A stretch of 64,000 nucleotides of DNA from Nitrospirota bacterium. Its GTDB lineage: Bacteria > Nitrospirota > Leptospirillia > Leptospirillales > Leptospirillaceae. Every line of letters starts with the position of its first letter. The first letter of the stretch is position 1. The DNA lies in the NCBI GenBank assembly GCA_021806225.1, contig JAJZXW010000026.1:50197-114196 (forward strand), given 5' to 3'. A model generated the notes under the pieces. That model made no database searches. It worked only from the letters and a program-made list of their open reading frames with translations, and had not been told where the DNA came from. The position numbers and the translations under genes are program-made. Below, piece by piece: positions 43,792 through 51,414 of this stretch.

Positions 43792-44522
43792 GAACGGGCT
43801 CCTTGACCGGCGCATGGAAGTGACGGGTTTCTTTCATTGACTCAGAAATGCAAACCCGATGCCAATATTCATGTCACACTCAGGGGGAGCTTCTACGGTC
43901 CTGCCAGTCCACTGGAGGGAGCGGAAATGGACAAAAGTGTTTCGGGTATTACCTAAAGAGTATTCCCTTTTCAAATCCTTCCGATTGGACCGCGAGGATG
44001 CGAGACTCTTTTTCCGAAGTCGTCGAGGGCGACGGAGGCATTTTCGGCTACCCGGTCGACGAGACTTGCTTTTTCGCTGTCAAGGCATCCGGGTTCGGTG
44101 CTCGAAAGCAGCTGAACCCCGCAGCGGTCTTCCCGAGCAACCTTCTCCGGAGCCTCGCGGTCCGGATTGATCCGGGATCGTTGTCCAGCCGTTCCAGACG
44201 TTCGGTTCGCCGCCGGAGCGTCAGCGCCTCCGGGGAAGGATGACGACAGGCCAGAAGATGACGGAGGGGTGCAAAACAGAGATAATCATGGAAAATGAGG
44301 CGAAGGGTCGGGAGGAAAAAGTCCGGAGGAGAGCCTGATCCCTGGCGCAAGAATTTCTTTTATTGACTGGGGAGGCAGCCTGGATGTTCCTCCAGAGGAC
44401 GTCGCCGTTCCTGGTTCCGGTGGGACACGTTGGAAAATGCTCCCATGATCCATAACATGGACAACCTAAGAGGCAGTGCCGGGGGATGAAAATCGTTTTG
44501 GAAAGAGTCGTTTGGAGAAGCC
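43792..44522. other. 730-base stretch without a convincing gene
   Basis: It lies between the divergent Anbu operon and a lipoprotein gene. ORFs in both directions (such as 43848-44243 plus and 44048-44350 minus) lack a ribosome binding site, have skewed composition and show no recognisable domain. The stretch near 43830-43880 is AT-richer and probably holds the Anbu operon promoter, but I find no clear -35/-10 pair. No tRNA, terminator or mobile-element signature was seen. Confidence 0.5.
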
Positions 44523-45629
44523 ATGAACATTGATTCGGCCCGCCGCAGGCGGATGGGAGGAGGGGTGGCGATCCTGGTGATGCTCTTCCTGGCGTCCTGT
44601 CAGGCGCCGTCCGCTCTCCTCTGGCTTCTGGCCTATACCCCCTCCGGGGCGGAGCCGTCCGCCATTGCGTGCCCGTCGCCCCAGAGCTGCATCGCGGTCG
44701 GACAGTCGGGGCTCTTCCTGGTCTCCCAGAACGGGGGACAACTGTGGATTCCGGCCAACAGCGGTCTCGGGGCCGCTCTCGCGAACTTCAACCTCACTTC
44801 GATCGCCTGTCTGTCGGGAACCCAGTGCACCATCGTCGGAAACCAGGGTCTGATCCTGCAGAGCACCAACGGAGGACAGAGCTTTTCGATCACCAATGTG
44901 ACCACCAACGGAAACCTGACCTTGAACGAGGTCGTCTGCCAGAGTTCGGGCTCTCCCGCCTGCGCCATCGTGGGGGACAACAACACCCTTTTGCTTCAGA
45001 ACGGCTCCGGGGCGTCCTGGACGCCCGACCTCAATGTTCTTTCGGCGGCCATCGGACCGGCCAACTTCAACCAGGTCTTTCTCCTCGGGTCCTCGATCTG
45101 GATTTCGGCCTCGAATACGTCGGGGACCGGGATGAATGCTCTCCTTTATTCGGGGGACGGAGGTCAGACCTGGACCCTTATCGTCGTTCCCCAGGTCCTC
45201 GCTCCCCAGGGGGTGAGCGGGGTGGGCTGCCTCTCGGTCTCCACCTGTTATGTGGACGGGACGGGGGCACTTCTGGAGACGGTCGACGGGGGCGCAACCT
45301 GGTCCTCGGCCCTCATCCTGGGGGAGGGCGGGGCCCAGATGCCTCCCTCACTGACGGGGATCTACATCGGTCCCGGAAGCACCATCTTCGCTTATGGACA
45401 GAACGGTTCGCTCTATCAGGTCACCGCCCTGGCCGGCGGATCGGTTTCGGGGGAGGCGGCGGCTCCCCAGATCCTTCCGCCGGCCGCTGCACAACTCTCC
45501 TTCACCGGCATGGTCTGCCCTCAGGCGCTTTCCTGCTATGTGGCGGGAAATTCTCTTGCCATTTCCGGAGGAATCTTCTACGCTAGCCCCAGCGGGTCAC
45601 CGGGGACCGGTTCCGCGGGGGCTCCCTGA
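44523..45629 (+). CDS. Lipoprotein with BNR/Ycf48-like propeller repeats
   Basis: The signal ends in the lipobox LFLASC with Cys26. The mature part (about 340 residues) contains repeated blocks of the form SIACLSGTQCTIVGNQGLIL followed by QSTNGGQSFS, and later LYSGDGGQTWTLI and LETVDGGATWSS. These Asp-box-like turns and the Cys pairs flanking each blade suggest a sialidase-like beta-propeller held by disulfides. The function is unknown; it is likely on the outer membrane or cell surface. The ribosome binding site is TGGAGAAG. Confidence 0.75.
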   Translation: MNIDSARRRRMGGGVAILVMLFLASCQAPSALLWLLAYTPSGAEPSAIACPSPQSCIAVGQSGLFLVSQNGGQLWIPANSGLGAALANFNLTSIACLSGTQCTIVGNQGLILQSTNGGQSFSITNVTTNGNLTLNEVVCQSSGSPACAIVGDNNTLLLQNGSGASWTPDLNVLSAAIGPANFNQVFLLGSSIWISASNTSGTGMNALLYSGDGGQTWTLIVVPQVLAPQGVSGVGCLSVSTCYVDGTGALLETVDGGATWSSALILGEGGAQMPPSLTGIYIGPGSTIFAYGQNGSLYQVTALAGGSVSGEAAAPQILPPAAAQLSFTGMVCPQALSCYVAGNSLAISGGIFYASPSGSPGTGSAGAP

Positions 45630-45649
45630 GTTTAAATAAGGAGGACGTT

Positions 45650-46228
45650 ATGAACTTAAAGATTAAACGGCTGGGGCTTGGAATGGCCATGTTGGCTTTG
45701 ACGACGGTCATGTCAGGATGCTACGGCCAGTTTGCCCTGGTGCATACCCTCTACAAGGCGAACGGGAGCGTGGAGAACAAGTGGGCGCGGTCGGGGCTGA
45801 CGGCTCTCATGGTCATTCTTCCCGTATATGGATTGGCCGGTCTGGGGGATGTGATCATCTTCAACCCCATCGAGTTCTGGAGCCATGTGAACCCCATCAC
45901 CAACAAACCCTCCGTGGCCTCCTCCCGAACCCAGGGTCCCGGGGCCGACCCCTCGAAGGATCCCGACGGGTGGCTCTCCCGATCGGACAAGGCCGGATCC
46001 CGCATCCTTCTCGCATGGCACTATGATGCCGTTTCCAAGAAGCTCTCGGCCATCCGTGTCGCGTCCGGGAAGGACGGACGTCCCTCTGTGACGCTCTACC
46101 GGTCGGCCATGCCGCTTGTCGGCCACCTGGGCACAACACCCCGGGTCAAGGCCGTGACCTTCGACCACGGACGCCCAGTGACGACAACGACCGGAGGGGA
46201 CATCCTTTCGGGACCGGTCCGCCTGTAA
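45650..46228 (+). CDS. DUF3332-family lipoprotein
   Basis: The signal peptide ends VMSGC (Cys24). The domain that follows fits DUF3332: YGQFALVHTLYKANGSVENKWARSGLTALMVILPVYGLAGLGDVIIFNPIEFWSHVNP, with a hydrophobic central segment. The function is unknown. A near-perfect AAGGAGG stands seven to eight bases before the ATG, so strong translation is expected. It shares a transcript with the propeller lipoprotein 20 bases upstream and is closed by the terminator at 46255. Confidence 0.85.
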   Translation: MNLKIKRLGLGMAMLALTTVMSGCYGQFALVHTLYKANGSVENKWARSGLTALMVILPVYGLAGLGDVIIFNPIEFWSHVNPITNKPSVASSRTQGPGADPSKDPDGWLSRSDKAGSRILLAWHYDAVSKKLSAIRVASGKDGRPSVTLYRSAMPLVGHLGTTPRVKAVTFDHGRPVTTTTGGDILSGPVRL

Positions 46229-46254
46229 GCGAAACTTCAGAAAGAGGCGGCTTT

Positions 46255-46292
46255 GGGAGGGGGGAGGCCCGTCGGGCGTCCCCCCTCTTTTT
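46255..46292 (+). terminator. Rho-independent terminator
   Basis: A perfect nine-base outer stem GAGGGGGGA/TCCCCCCTC encloses a second inner stem GCCC-GTC-GGGC and is followed by a T-rich tail. It ends the two-gene lipoprotein transcript and lies in the convergent gap before the YtxH gene. Confidence 0.88.
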
Positions 46293-46302
46293 ATTGAGGG
46301 GG

Positions 46303-46602
46303 TCAGGCTCCCGGAGTGGAGGAGGGCGTCCGGTCCTTTTCGATGGTGGCCCGGAAGGCTTTCCATCCTTCCCGGACCGCCTCGGCGTAGCGTTCCTTTT
46401 TTGCGGGGAGGTCGTGCTTGAGATGCTCGATCCCTTCCTCGAACTCTTCTTCGGCCTCCTCGCGAAGGGCACGCGCCTTGTCGACGATTTTTCTCCGGGT
46501 TTCTGCCCCCGAAGCGGGAGCGAGAAGGACTCCGGCGATCGCGCCCAATGCCAGCCCTGTCAAAAAGAGGGCAAGTCCTGTATCATTCCTGTCACTGGCC
46601 AT
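46303..46602 (-). CDS. YtxH-domain protein
   Basis: The 99-residue protein opens with one Gly/Ala-rich membrane helix (GLALFLTGLALGAIAGVLLAPASGAETRRKI), the YtxH signature, followed by a charged helical tail likely to form a coiled coil (ARALREEAEEEFEEGIEHL). These proteins are linked to general stress in Bacillus, but their action is unknown. It overlaps the DUF948-like gene by 11 bases on the same strand, a frequent pairing. Confidence 0.85.
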   Translation of the reverse strand: MASDRNDTGLALFLTGLALGAIAGVLLAPASGAETRRKIVDKARALREEAEEEFEEGIEHLKHDLPAKKERYAEAVREGWKAFRATIEKDRTPSSTPGA

Positions 46603-47038
46603 GGTGATTCTCCTGTTTGTTGGGTGTAGAAGAGGTGGGGTTCAGAGGCGGGCGTGGTTCTTTCAGGACCTCACGGGCCCTGGACAATCCGGCGGCGACC
46701 CCCCGGATGATCCTGAACAGGCTGGTCACGACATGGACTGGCCCTCCACCCGTCTTCAGGATCGGGGAAATCAGGGACAGGAAGGGGTTCCGGGTGAGAG
46801 TTCCGATCCCTTCTTCGATTGTCCGGTAATGCTCGGTGGTTCTCCTGACGACGGGTTCGACCTCTTCGGCCATCCGGCGAAGGCTTTCGACGAGGGGAAC
46901 TGTGGCCGTCTCGAGTTCCCGGGTCGACGCTTCGACGCGGTCGAGCACCTTGAGCGCCCGAAAAAGAAAAAAGAGGATTCCGGCGACGAGTATTGCCGCT
47001 AAAATCACCAGAAGCAGAAGGGCCGTTCGGGTGTCCAT
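46592..47038 (-). CDS. DUF948-like membrane protein
   Basis: Starting at ATG 47038 (MDTRTALLLLVILAAILVAGILFFLFRAL), which has GGAAAGG seven bases upstream, the 148-residue protein has one N-terminal helix and a long amphipathic region (VLDRVEASTRELETATVPLVESLRRMAEEVEPVVRRTTEHY) as in DUF948. The track ORF is extended upstream. It is coupled to the YtxH gene and perhaps shares a stress role. Confidence 0.75.
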   Translation of the reverse strand: MDTRTALLLLVILAAILVAGILFFLFRALKVLDRVEASTRELETATVPLVESLRRMAEEVEPVVRRTTEHYRTIEEGIGTLTRNPFLSLISPILKTGGGPVHVVTSLFRIIRGVAAGLSRAREVLKEPRPPLNPTSSTPNKQENHHGQ

Positions 47039-47159
47039 GGGCGAACCTTTCCGCGGGTGTGCATGAGTGTGTATGGATGGACGATGACGCTGTCTCCATG
47101 GTACCGGAACAAGGAATTTTTTCAAGATTCTGGCGCGGGAACCCCGGAGGAGGGAGTCT

Positions 47160-48872
47160 GTGAACACTGACCTCTTCCGGAAGCTGACCTTTCTTCTCCC
47201 GACCGCCATCGTGGTTGGCATCCTGTCGGGCATCGTGCTCCTTTTTTCGCGCACCCCCCCCTCTGGCTCCCCCGTCATTCCCCGGGAGGACCTGGCCGAT
47301 CTTCCCGGGGACATCCTGCACTCCCTGTTTCGCCTTCTCCTGGCCTATCTTCTCTCCCTGGCCTTTGCCTACCTGTATGGGTTCGCCGCCGCCCTGACCC
47401 GCTGGGGATCCCGGATCCTGATCCCGGTCCTGGACATTCTCCAGTCGATTCCCGTCCTGGGATTCTTTCCCGCGGTCGTCCTGATGATGATTCCCCTCTT
47501 CCCGTCCACGAAGATGGGCGTGGAGGCGGCTTCGGTCGTCCTGATCGCGACCAGCATGGCCTGGAACATGGCTTTTGCCGTCTACGAATCGGTCAGGACT
47601 GCCCCTCCCGATCTTCTGGACCTGTTCCGGGGCATCCGGGCGCCCTCCTGGCTGTGGGGCGTCCGCTTTCTCGTTCCCTTGACCCTTCCCAAGGTCGTCT
47701 ACAACTCCGTCCTCTCCTGGACTGCCGGATGGTACTTTCTGATCGCCTGCGAGATGATCGCCCTGGGCCCCGTCCATTACGAGCTTCCCGGACTGGGAAG
47801 CTTTCTGGTGGCCAGTACGGAAAAGGGAAGATTCGGTGAAGCCCTCCTGGGGATCGGGGCCCTGATCGTGACGGTGATGGTCCTGGACCTTCTTGTGTTC
47901 CGACCCTCGCTCGTCTGGTCGCACACCTTCCGGATCGGAGAGGTGGAAGGGCCCTTTTCCCGTGTGTCCTCCCCCGTCTACGATTTTCTGGCCTCCTCCG
48001 AAGGGCTGGCCCGCCTCAGGAGGAGTATTGCCCGTTCGATGGGCCGACTGGTCCGGATCCTCTGGAGCGAGGGCCGCACTGTGCGGCGCCCCCTGTCTCC
48101 CTCCCTTCAATTCCTGCTCCGGGCCGGGGGCGGATTCCTGGTGGGTTTCGTCATCGCAAAGGGGCTTTTCGGGGGAGCTCACGTGGTTTCGGGATGGATC
48201 CGGCAGGGGATTCCCTGGGCCGCGCTGGGAGAGCTTCCGGCCGATCTCGTTTTTTCCATGCTTCGTCTGATGGCGGGATATCTGTTGAGCCTCCTCTGGA
48301 CCATTCCGCTGGCCTACTGGGTCTTCCGGACCCCCCGCCTGTCGCGGATCATCTTCCCGCTGGCGGAGGTGATGGCCTCGGTTCCGGCCACCGCGCTGTT
48401 CCCGTTCGTGATTGTCCTGGTGGTCCAGAAGCTGCATAGCATGAACCTGGCCTCGGTGATCCTTCTGATGTCGGGCATGCAGTGGTACCTGCTGTTTAAT
48501 CTGCTCTCGGGGGTGGGGACCTTTCCCTCCGAGCTCCGCGAGGTCTCCCTCACCTTCGGAATGCGGGGGACACTGTTTCTCCGGAAGGTCTTTCTCCCCT
48601 TCCTGATGCCCTCCCTGGTGACCGGCTCCATTACTGCCTTCGGGGGGGGGTGGAACGCCCTGATCGTTTCCGAGTATGTCGTTTACGCCCAGAAGGACTA
48701 CGGAGTTCGGGGGGTTGGGGCCTTTCTCGACAGGGCGACCTATTCCGGAGGCCATCCGGTCCTCATCGTGGCCGCCCTTCTTGTCATGACCGCGGCGGTG
48801 GTGGCCGCGAACAGGCTTTTCTGGGTTCCTCTCTACGATCGGGTGACCCGAAGGTACGGGTATGACGCCTAG
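47160..48872 (+). CDS. ABC transporter permease, two fused membrane domains
   Basis: The 570-residue protein has two related BPD-type permease halves (about residues 1-255 and 305-570). Each has five to six helices and a conserved loop for docking the ATPase, for example ESVRTAPPDLLDLFRGIRAP in the first and TFPSELREVSLTFGMRG in the second. Similarity in style is to NitT/TauT-type importers. The GTG at 47160 follows GGAGGAGGG. The ATPase gene overlaps its 3' end by 11 bases. No binding protein is encoded nearby, so the substrate is open. Confidence 0.85.
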   Translation: MNTDLFRKLTFLLPTAIVVGILSGIVLLFSRTPPSGSPVIPREDLADLPGDILHSLFRLLLAYLLSLAFAYLYGFAAALTRWGSRILIPVLDILQSIPVLGFFPAVVLMMIPLFPSTKMGVEAASVVLIATSMAWNMAFAVYESVRTAPPDLLDLFRGIRAPSWLWGVRFLVPLTLPKVVYNSVLSWTAGWYFLIACEMIALGPVHYELPGLGSFLVASTEKGRFGEALLGIGALIVTVMVLDLLVFRPSLVWSHTFRIGEVEGPFSRVSSPVYDFLASSEGLARLRRSIARSMGRLVRILWSEGRTVRRPLSPSLQFLLRAGGGFLVGFVIAKGLFGGAHVVSGWIRQGIPWAALGELPADLVFSMLRLMAGYLLSLLWTIPLAYWVFRTPRLSRIIFPLAEVMASVPATALFPFVIVLVVQKLHSMNLASVILLMSGMQWYLLFNLLSGVGTFPSELREVSLTFGMRGTLFLRKVFLPFLMPSLVTGSITAFGGGWNALIVSEYVVYAQKDYGVRGVGAFLDRATYSGGHPVLIVAALLVMTAAVVAANRLFWVPLYDRVTRRYGYDA

Positions 48873-49626
48873 CCGGTCCGACTTTCTGAGCCTTAGGAAT
48901 GTCGCACGGGACTTTACCCGGGAGACCCGCTCCTATCGGGCGATCGACAACCTTTCCCTCGATGTGGAGGAGGGAGAATTCGTTGCTATCGTCGGGCCTT
49001 CGGGATGCGGGAAATCGACCCTTCTGAGGATACTCCAGGGGCTGATCCCACCGACATCGGGAGAGGTTTCCTACAAGAACCGTCCCCAGGACGGAGTGAA
49101 TTCGGACATGGCCATGGTGTTCCAGGGATTCGCCCTTCTCCCGTGGCTTTCGGTCCGGGACAACGTGGCCCTGGGTCTGGTCGCGCGGGGTAGGAAGCCT
49201 TCCGAGATCGACCGGACGGTTTCTTTCTACATCGACAAGGTGGGACTGGAAGGATACGAGGAAGCCTATCCTCGCGAACTGTCCGGCGGGATGAAGCAGC
49301 GGGTGGGTCTTGCCCGGGCGCTGGCGATCGAGCCCCGGATCCTTCTCATGGACGAGCCGTTCTCAAATCTTGACGCACTGACCTCGGTGACCCTCCGGGA
49401 CGAGGTGCTGATGCTCTGGAAGGATCCGGAGATGCCGGTCCGGACGATCATCATGGTGACCCACATCATCGAAGAGGCCATCCAGATGGCCGACAGGGTT
49501 GTCGTTCTCTCCAGGCGACCGACCCACGTCGTCCGAGAAATCACGGTGGATCTACCCCGTCCGAGAAGCCGGAAACACCCGGAGTTCGAACGGCTTTCGG
49601 ACGAGATTTTCTCTCTCATTTCCTGA
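48862..49626 (+). CDS. ABC transporter ATPase, NitT/TauT type
   Basis: The 254-residue ATPase has Walker A GPSGCGKSTLLRIL, Q-loop MVFQGFALLPWLSVRDN, signature LSGGMKQRVGLARALAIEP, Walker B ILLMDEPFSNLDALT and the switch His in MVTHIIEEAIQMADRVVVL. It drives the fused permease upstream. In many homologues the C-terminal AAA-associated domain is fused to this subunit; here it is encoded by the next gene. Confidence 0.92.
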   Translation: MTPSRSDFLSLRNVARDFTRETRSYRAIDNLSLDVEEGEFVAIVGPSGCGKSTLLRILQGLIPPTSGEVSYKNRPQDGVNSDMAMVFQGFALLPWLSVRDNVALGLVARGRKPSEIDRTVSFYIDKVGLEGYEEAYPRELSGGMKQRVGLARALAIEPRILLMDEPFSNLDALTSVTLRDEVLMLWKDPEMPVRTIIMVTHIIEEAIQMADRVVVLSRRPTHVVREITVDLPRPRSRKHPEFERLSDEIFSLIS

Positions 49627-49674
49627 TGGCAGACAAAGGACCAATGGCGCGTCATACGACAAGGAGGAAGGGTG

Positions 49675-50157
49675 ATGGAAGGCGAACCTGAGCCTTATAC
49701 GGGGATCAGTCGGATAATCGGTCTTCTCAAGATCCTGAAGGAGAAGGGAGGGGCCTCCGATCTCTACCAGCTCGGGGTCGATCTCCATCTAGAACTGGGC
49801 GAGGAGCTTCAGATCGTGAAGGCCGCCGAATCCCTGGGGTTCGTCATCACACCCGAAAGCGATATCGCGCTCACTTCCCTTGGAGAGGAGATTCTGGAAA
49901 AGGACATCAACGGCCGGAAGAAGCTTATCCGGGAGCGTCTGCTGACCCTTCCTCTTTTTTCCAGGGTTTTCGAATGGCTCGAAGGGGAGGAGCAGGAAAG
50001 CCTTTCAATGGAGACGCTCAAGCAGAGAATCGGGGAAGTCTTTCCAAACGAGGATGTGGACACCTCCTTTTCGATGCTCGTCAACTGGGGGCGTTACGCC
50101 GAACTCTTCGGATACAATGCCGCCCGCGAAGAACTCTATGTCGACAGGGGTGTCTAG
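49675..50157 (+). CDS. AAA-associated C-terminal domain protein (stand-alone)
   Basis: The 160-residue helical protein (MEGEPEPYTGISRIIGLLKILKEKGGASDLYQLGVDLHLELGEELQIVKAAESLGF) resembles the domain found behind some NitT/TauT-type ATPases (AAA_assoc_C). The central ITPESDIALTSLGEEILEKD looks like a winged-helix unit. ATG at 49675 has AAGGAGG seven bases upstream; a GTG codon just before it is also in frame. It probably binds the ATPase and senses a signal, as inferred from the fused homologues. Confidence 0.78.
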   Translation: MEGEPEPYTGISRIIGLLKILKEKGGASDLYQLGVDLHLELGEELQIVKAAESLGFVITPESDIALTSLGEEILEKDINGRKKLIRERLLTLPLFSRVFEWLEGEEQESLSMETLKQRIGEVFPNEDVDTSFSMLVNWGRYAELFGYNAAREELYVDRGV

Positions 50158-50169
50158 GGTTCGGGAGTC

Positions 50170-50412
50170 TCAGCTGCGGCTTGAGGAGAGAATCTTTTTC
50201 TTCTCCTCCTCGAGGTCGGAAATCCGGCGCTGAAAGGCGGCAATCTGGGAGTCGATCTCGGAGATTCGCTCCGATGGGGAAAGGGTTTGCCGGTCCGGAT
50301 TTTCCGCGAGCCTGCGCTTGCGGTCCGAGAGATAATAGGCTGTCCCGAGCATCGTCAGGACGGTCAGAATGATGGTGGCGTAAAGGAACAGGTGATAAAG
50401 GGATTGGTCCAT
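50170..50412 (-). CDS. Small membrane protein with a coiled coil
   Basis: From ATG 50412 (MDQSLYHLFLYATIILTVLTMLGTAYYLS), preceded by AGGAAGAACC, the 80-residue protein has one membrane helix and a charged heptad region (SEIDSQIAAFQRRISDLEEEKKKIL). No family is recognised. It is convergent with the ABC genes and divergent from dprA. Confidence 0.6.
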   Translation of the reverse strand: MDQSLYHLFLYATIILTVLTMLGTAYYLSDRKRRLAENPDRQTLSPSERISEIDSQIAAFQRRISDLEEEKKKILSSSRS

Positions 50413-50512
50413 GGTTCTTCTTCCTGTCGGCAAACGTGGAATGCGCACGAGGCCCTGAACAGGGCCCATTGTACCCCGATTCTCCGTGAAGAAAAATCCC
50501 GGGAGGTTTTCC

Positions 50513-51388
50513 GTGTCCCCTGATCCGGACCGGGCTGCTCTCCTGATATGGGGCGTGGCCCATCTGGCCGAACTCGAAGCCCTGGGCCGGAGGCGCCGTC
50601 TCCGGGCTCAGTCGGACGAGAGTGTCGCCTCCGCGAGGGACCGGATTCTCGGAGAGTTGTCTCCAAAAGACCGGGAGCGATTGACGGCCCAGCTTTTGAC
50701 GCTTCTTGACAATTCCGAACGCCTTGGGCTTAAGATGAGTCATCCCGGATCTTCCGGATGGCCCGGTCTCCTGTCGGATCTCTCTTTTCCCCCGTTCCTG
50801 CTCTGGATGAAAGGAGACCTCTTGGCGCTCGTTCCTCCCGGAATTGCCGTCGTGGGTGCCCGTGATGCCGGACCGCCGGCCTGCGGGGCGGTTTCGGAGC
50901 TGGTCCGGGAGCTTTCCTCTCTGGGGATATGCGTGGTGTCGGGGTTGGCGAGGGGCGTGGACGGGGCCGCACATAGGGGCGCCCTTGCGGCGGCTGGACG
51001 CACAATCGCCGTGGTCGGGACAGGACTCGACAGGGTCTATCCGGCCGAACACCGGGCCCTTGAGGCGGACATTCTGTCTGGAGGAGGCCTGCTCCTCTCG
51101 GAGTACCCTCCCGGGGATCCGCCGGAGCACTGGCACTTCCCCCACCGCAACCGGCTGATCGTCGGTCTGTCTGTGGCGGTTGTGGCCGGTCCCCATCGCC
51201 GGCGGTCCGGGACCTACGTGACGGCGCGCATCGCCCTTGAAGAAGGGCGGGAGCTCCTGGTTTTCGATCGTGAGGCCAGGGGATGGGAAGAGGAAGGGCC
51301 GGCACTTCTGGCGGGCGAAGGGGCCCGGAGAGTGTCGGATGCGGAGGAGATCCTCTCCGCGATCTTGTCCCGAGGAGACATTGTATGA
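50513..51388 (+). CDS. dprA: DNA-processing protein DprA
   Basis: Loads RecA on incoming single-stranded DNA during transformation. The Rossmann domain shows GIAVVGARDAGPPACG, VVSGLARGVDGAAHRGAL, VVGTGLDRVYPAEHR and HFPHRNRLIVGLS. The track start at 50486 precedes a good GGGAGG; GTG at 50513, six bases behind it, is the better start. It is 291 residues long. The winged-helix end seen in some DprA proteins is missing. The order dprA-topA-trmFO-xerC is widely conserved. Confidence 0.93.
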   Translation: MSPDPDRAALLIWGVAHLAELEALGRRRRLRAQSDESVASARDRILGELSPKDRERLTAQLLTLLDNSERLGLKMSHPGSSGWPGLLSDLSFPPFLLWMKGDLLALVPPGIAVVGARDAGPPACGAVSELVRELSSLGICVVSGLARGVDGAAHRGALAAAGRTIAVVGTGLDRVYPAEHRALEADILSGGGLLLSEYPPGDPPEHWHFPHRNRLIVGLSVAVVAGPHRRRSGTYVTARIALEEGRELLVFDREARGWEEEGPALLAGEGARRVSDAEEILSAILSRGDIV

Positions 51389-51414
51389 CAACCTTCAAGA
51401 AAGGCATCTGAAAA

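Noticed and set aside
43848-44243. 131-codon plus-strand ORF in the gap upstream of the lipoprotein gene
   Set aside because: No ribosome binding site, Arg/Ser-rich and unlike any family; probably chance.
46671-48755. A 694-codon minus-strand frame across the ABC permease
   Set aside because: Very rich in Gly, Gln, Asp, His and Arg without any fold pattern; the opposite strand encodes a clear permease.
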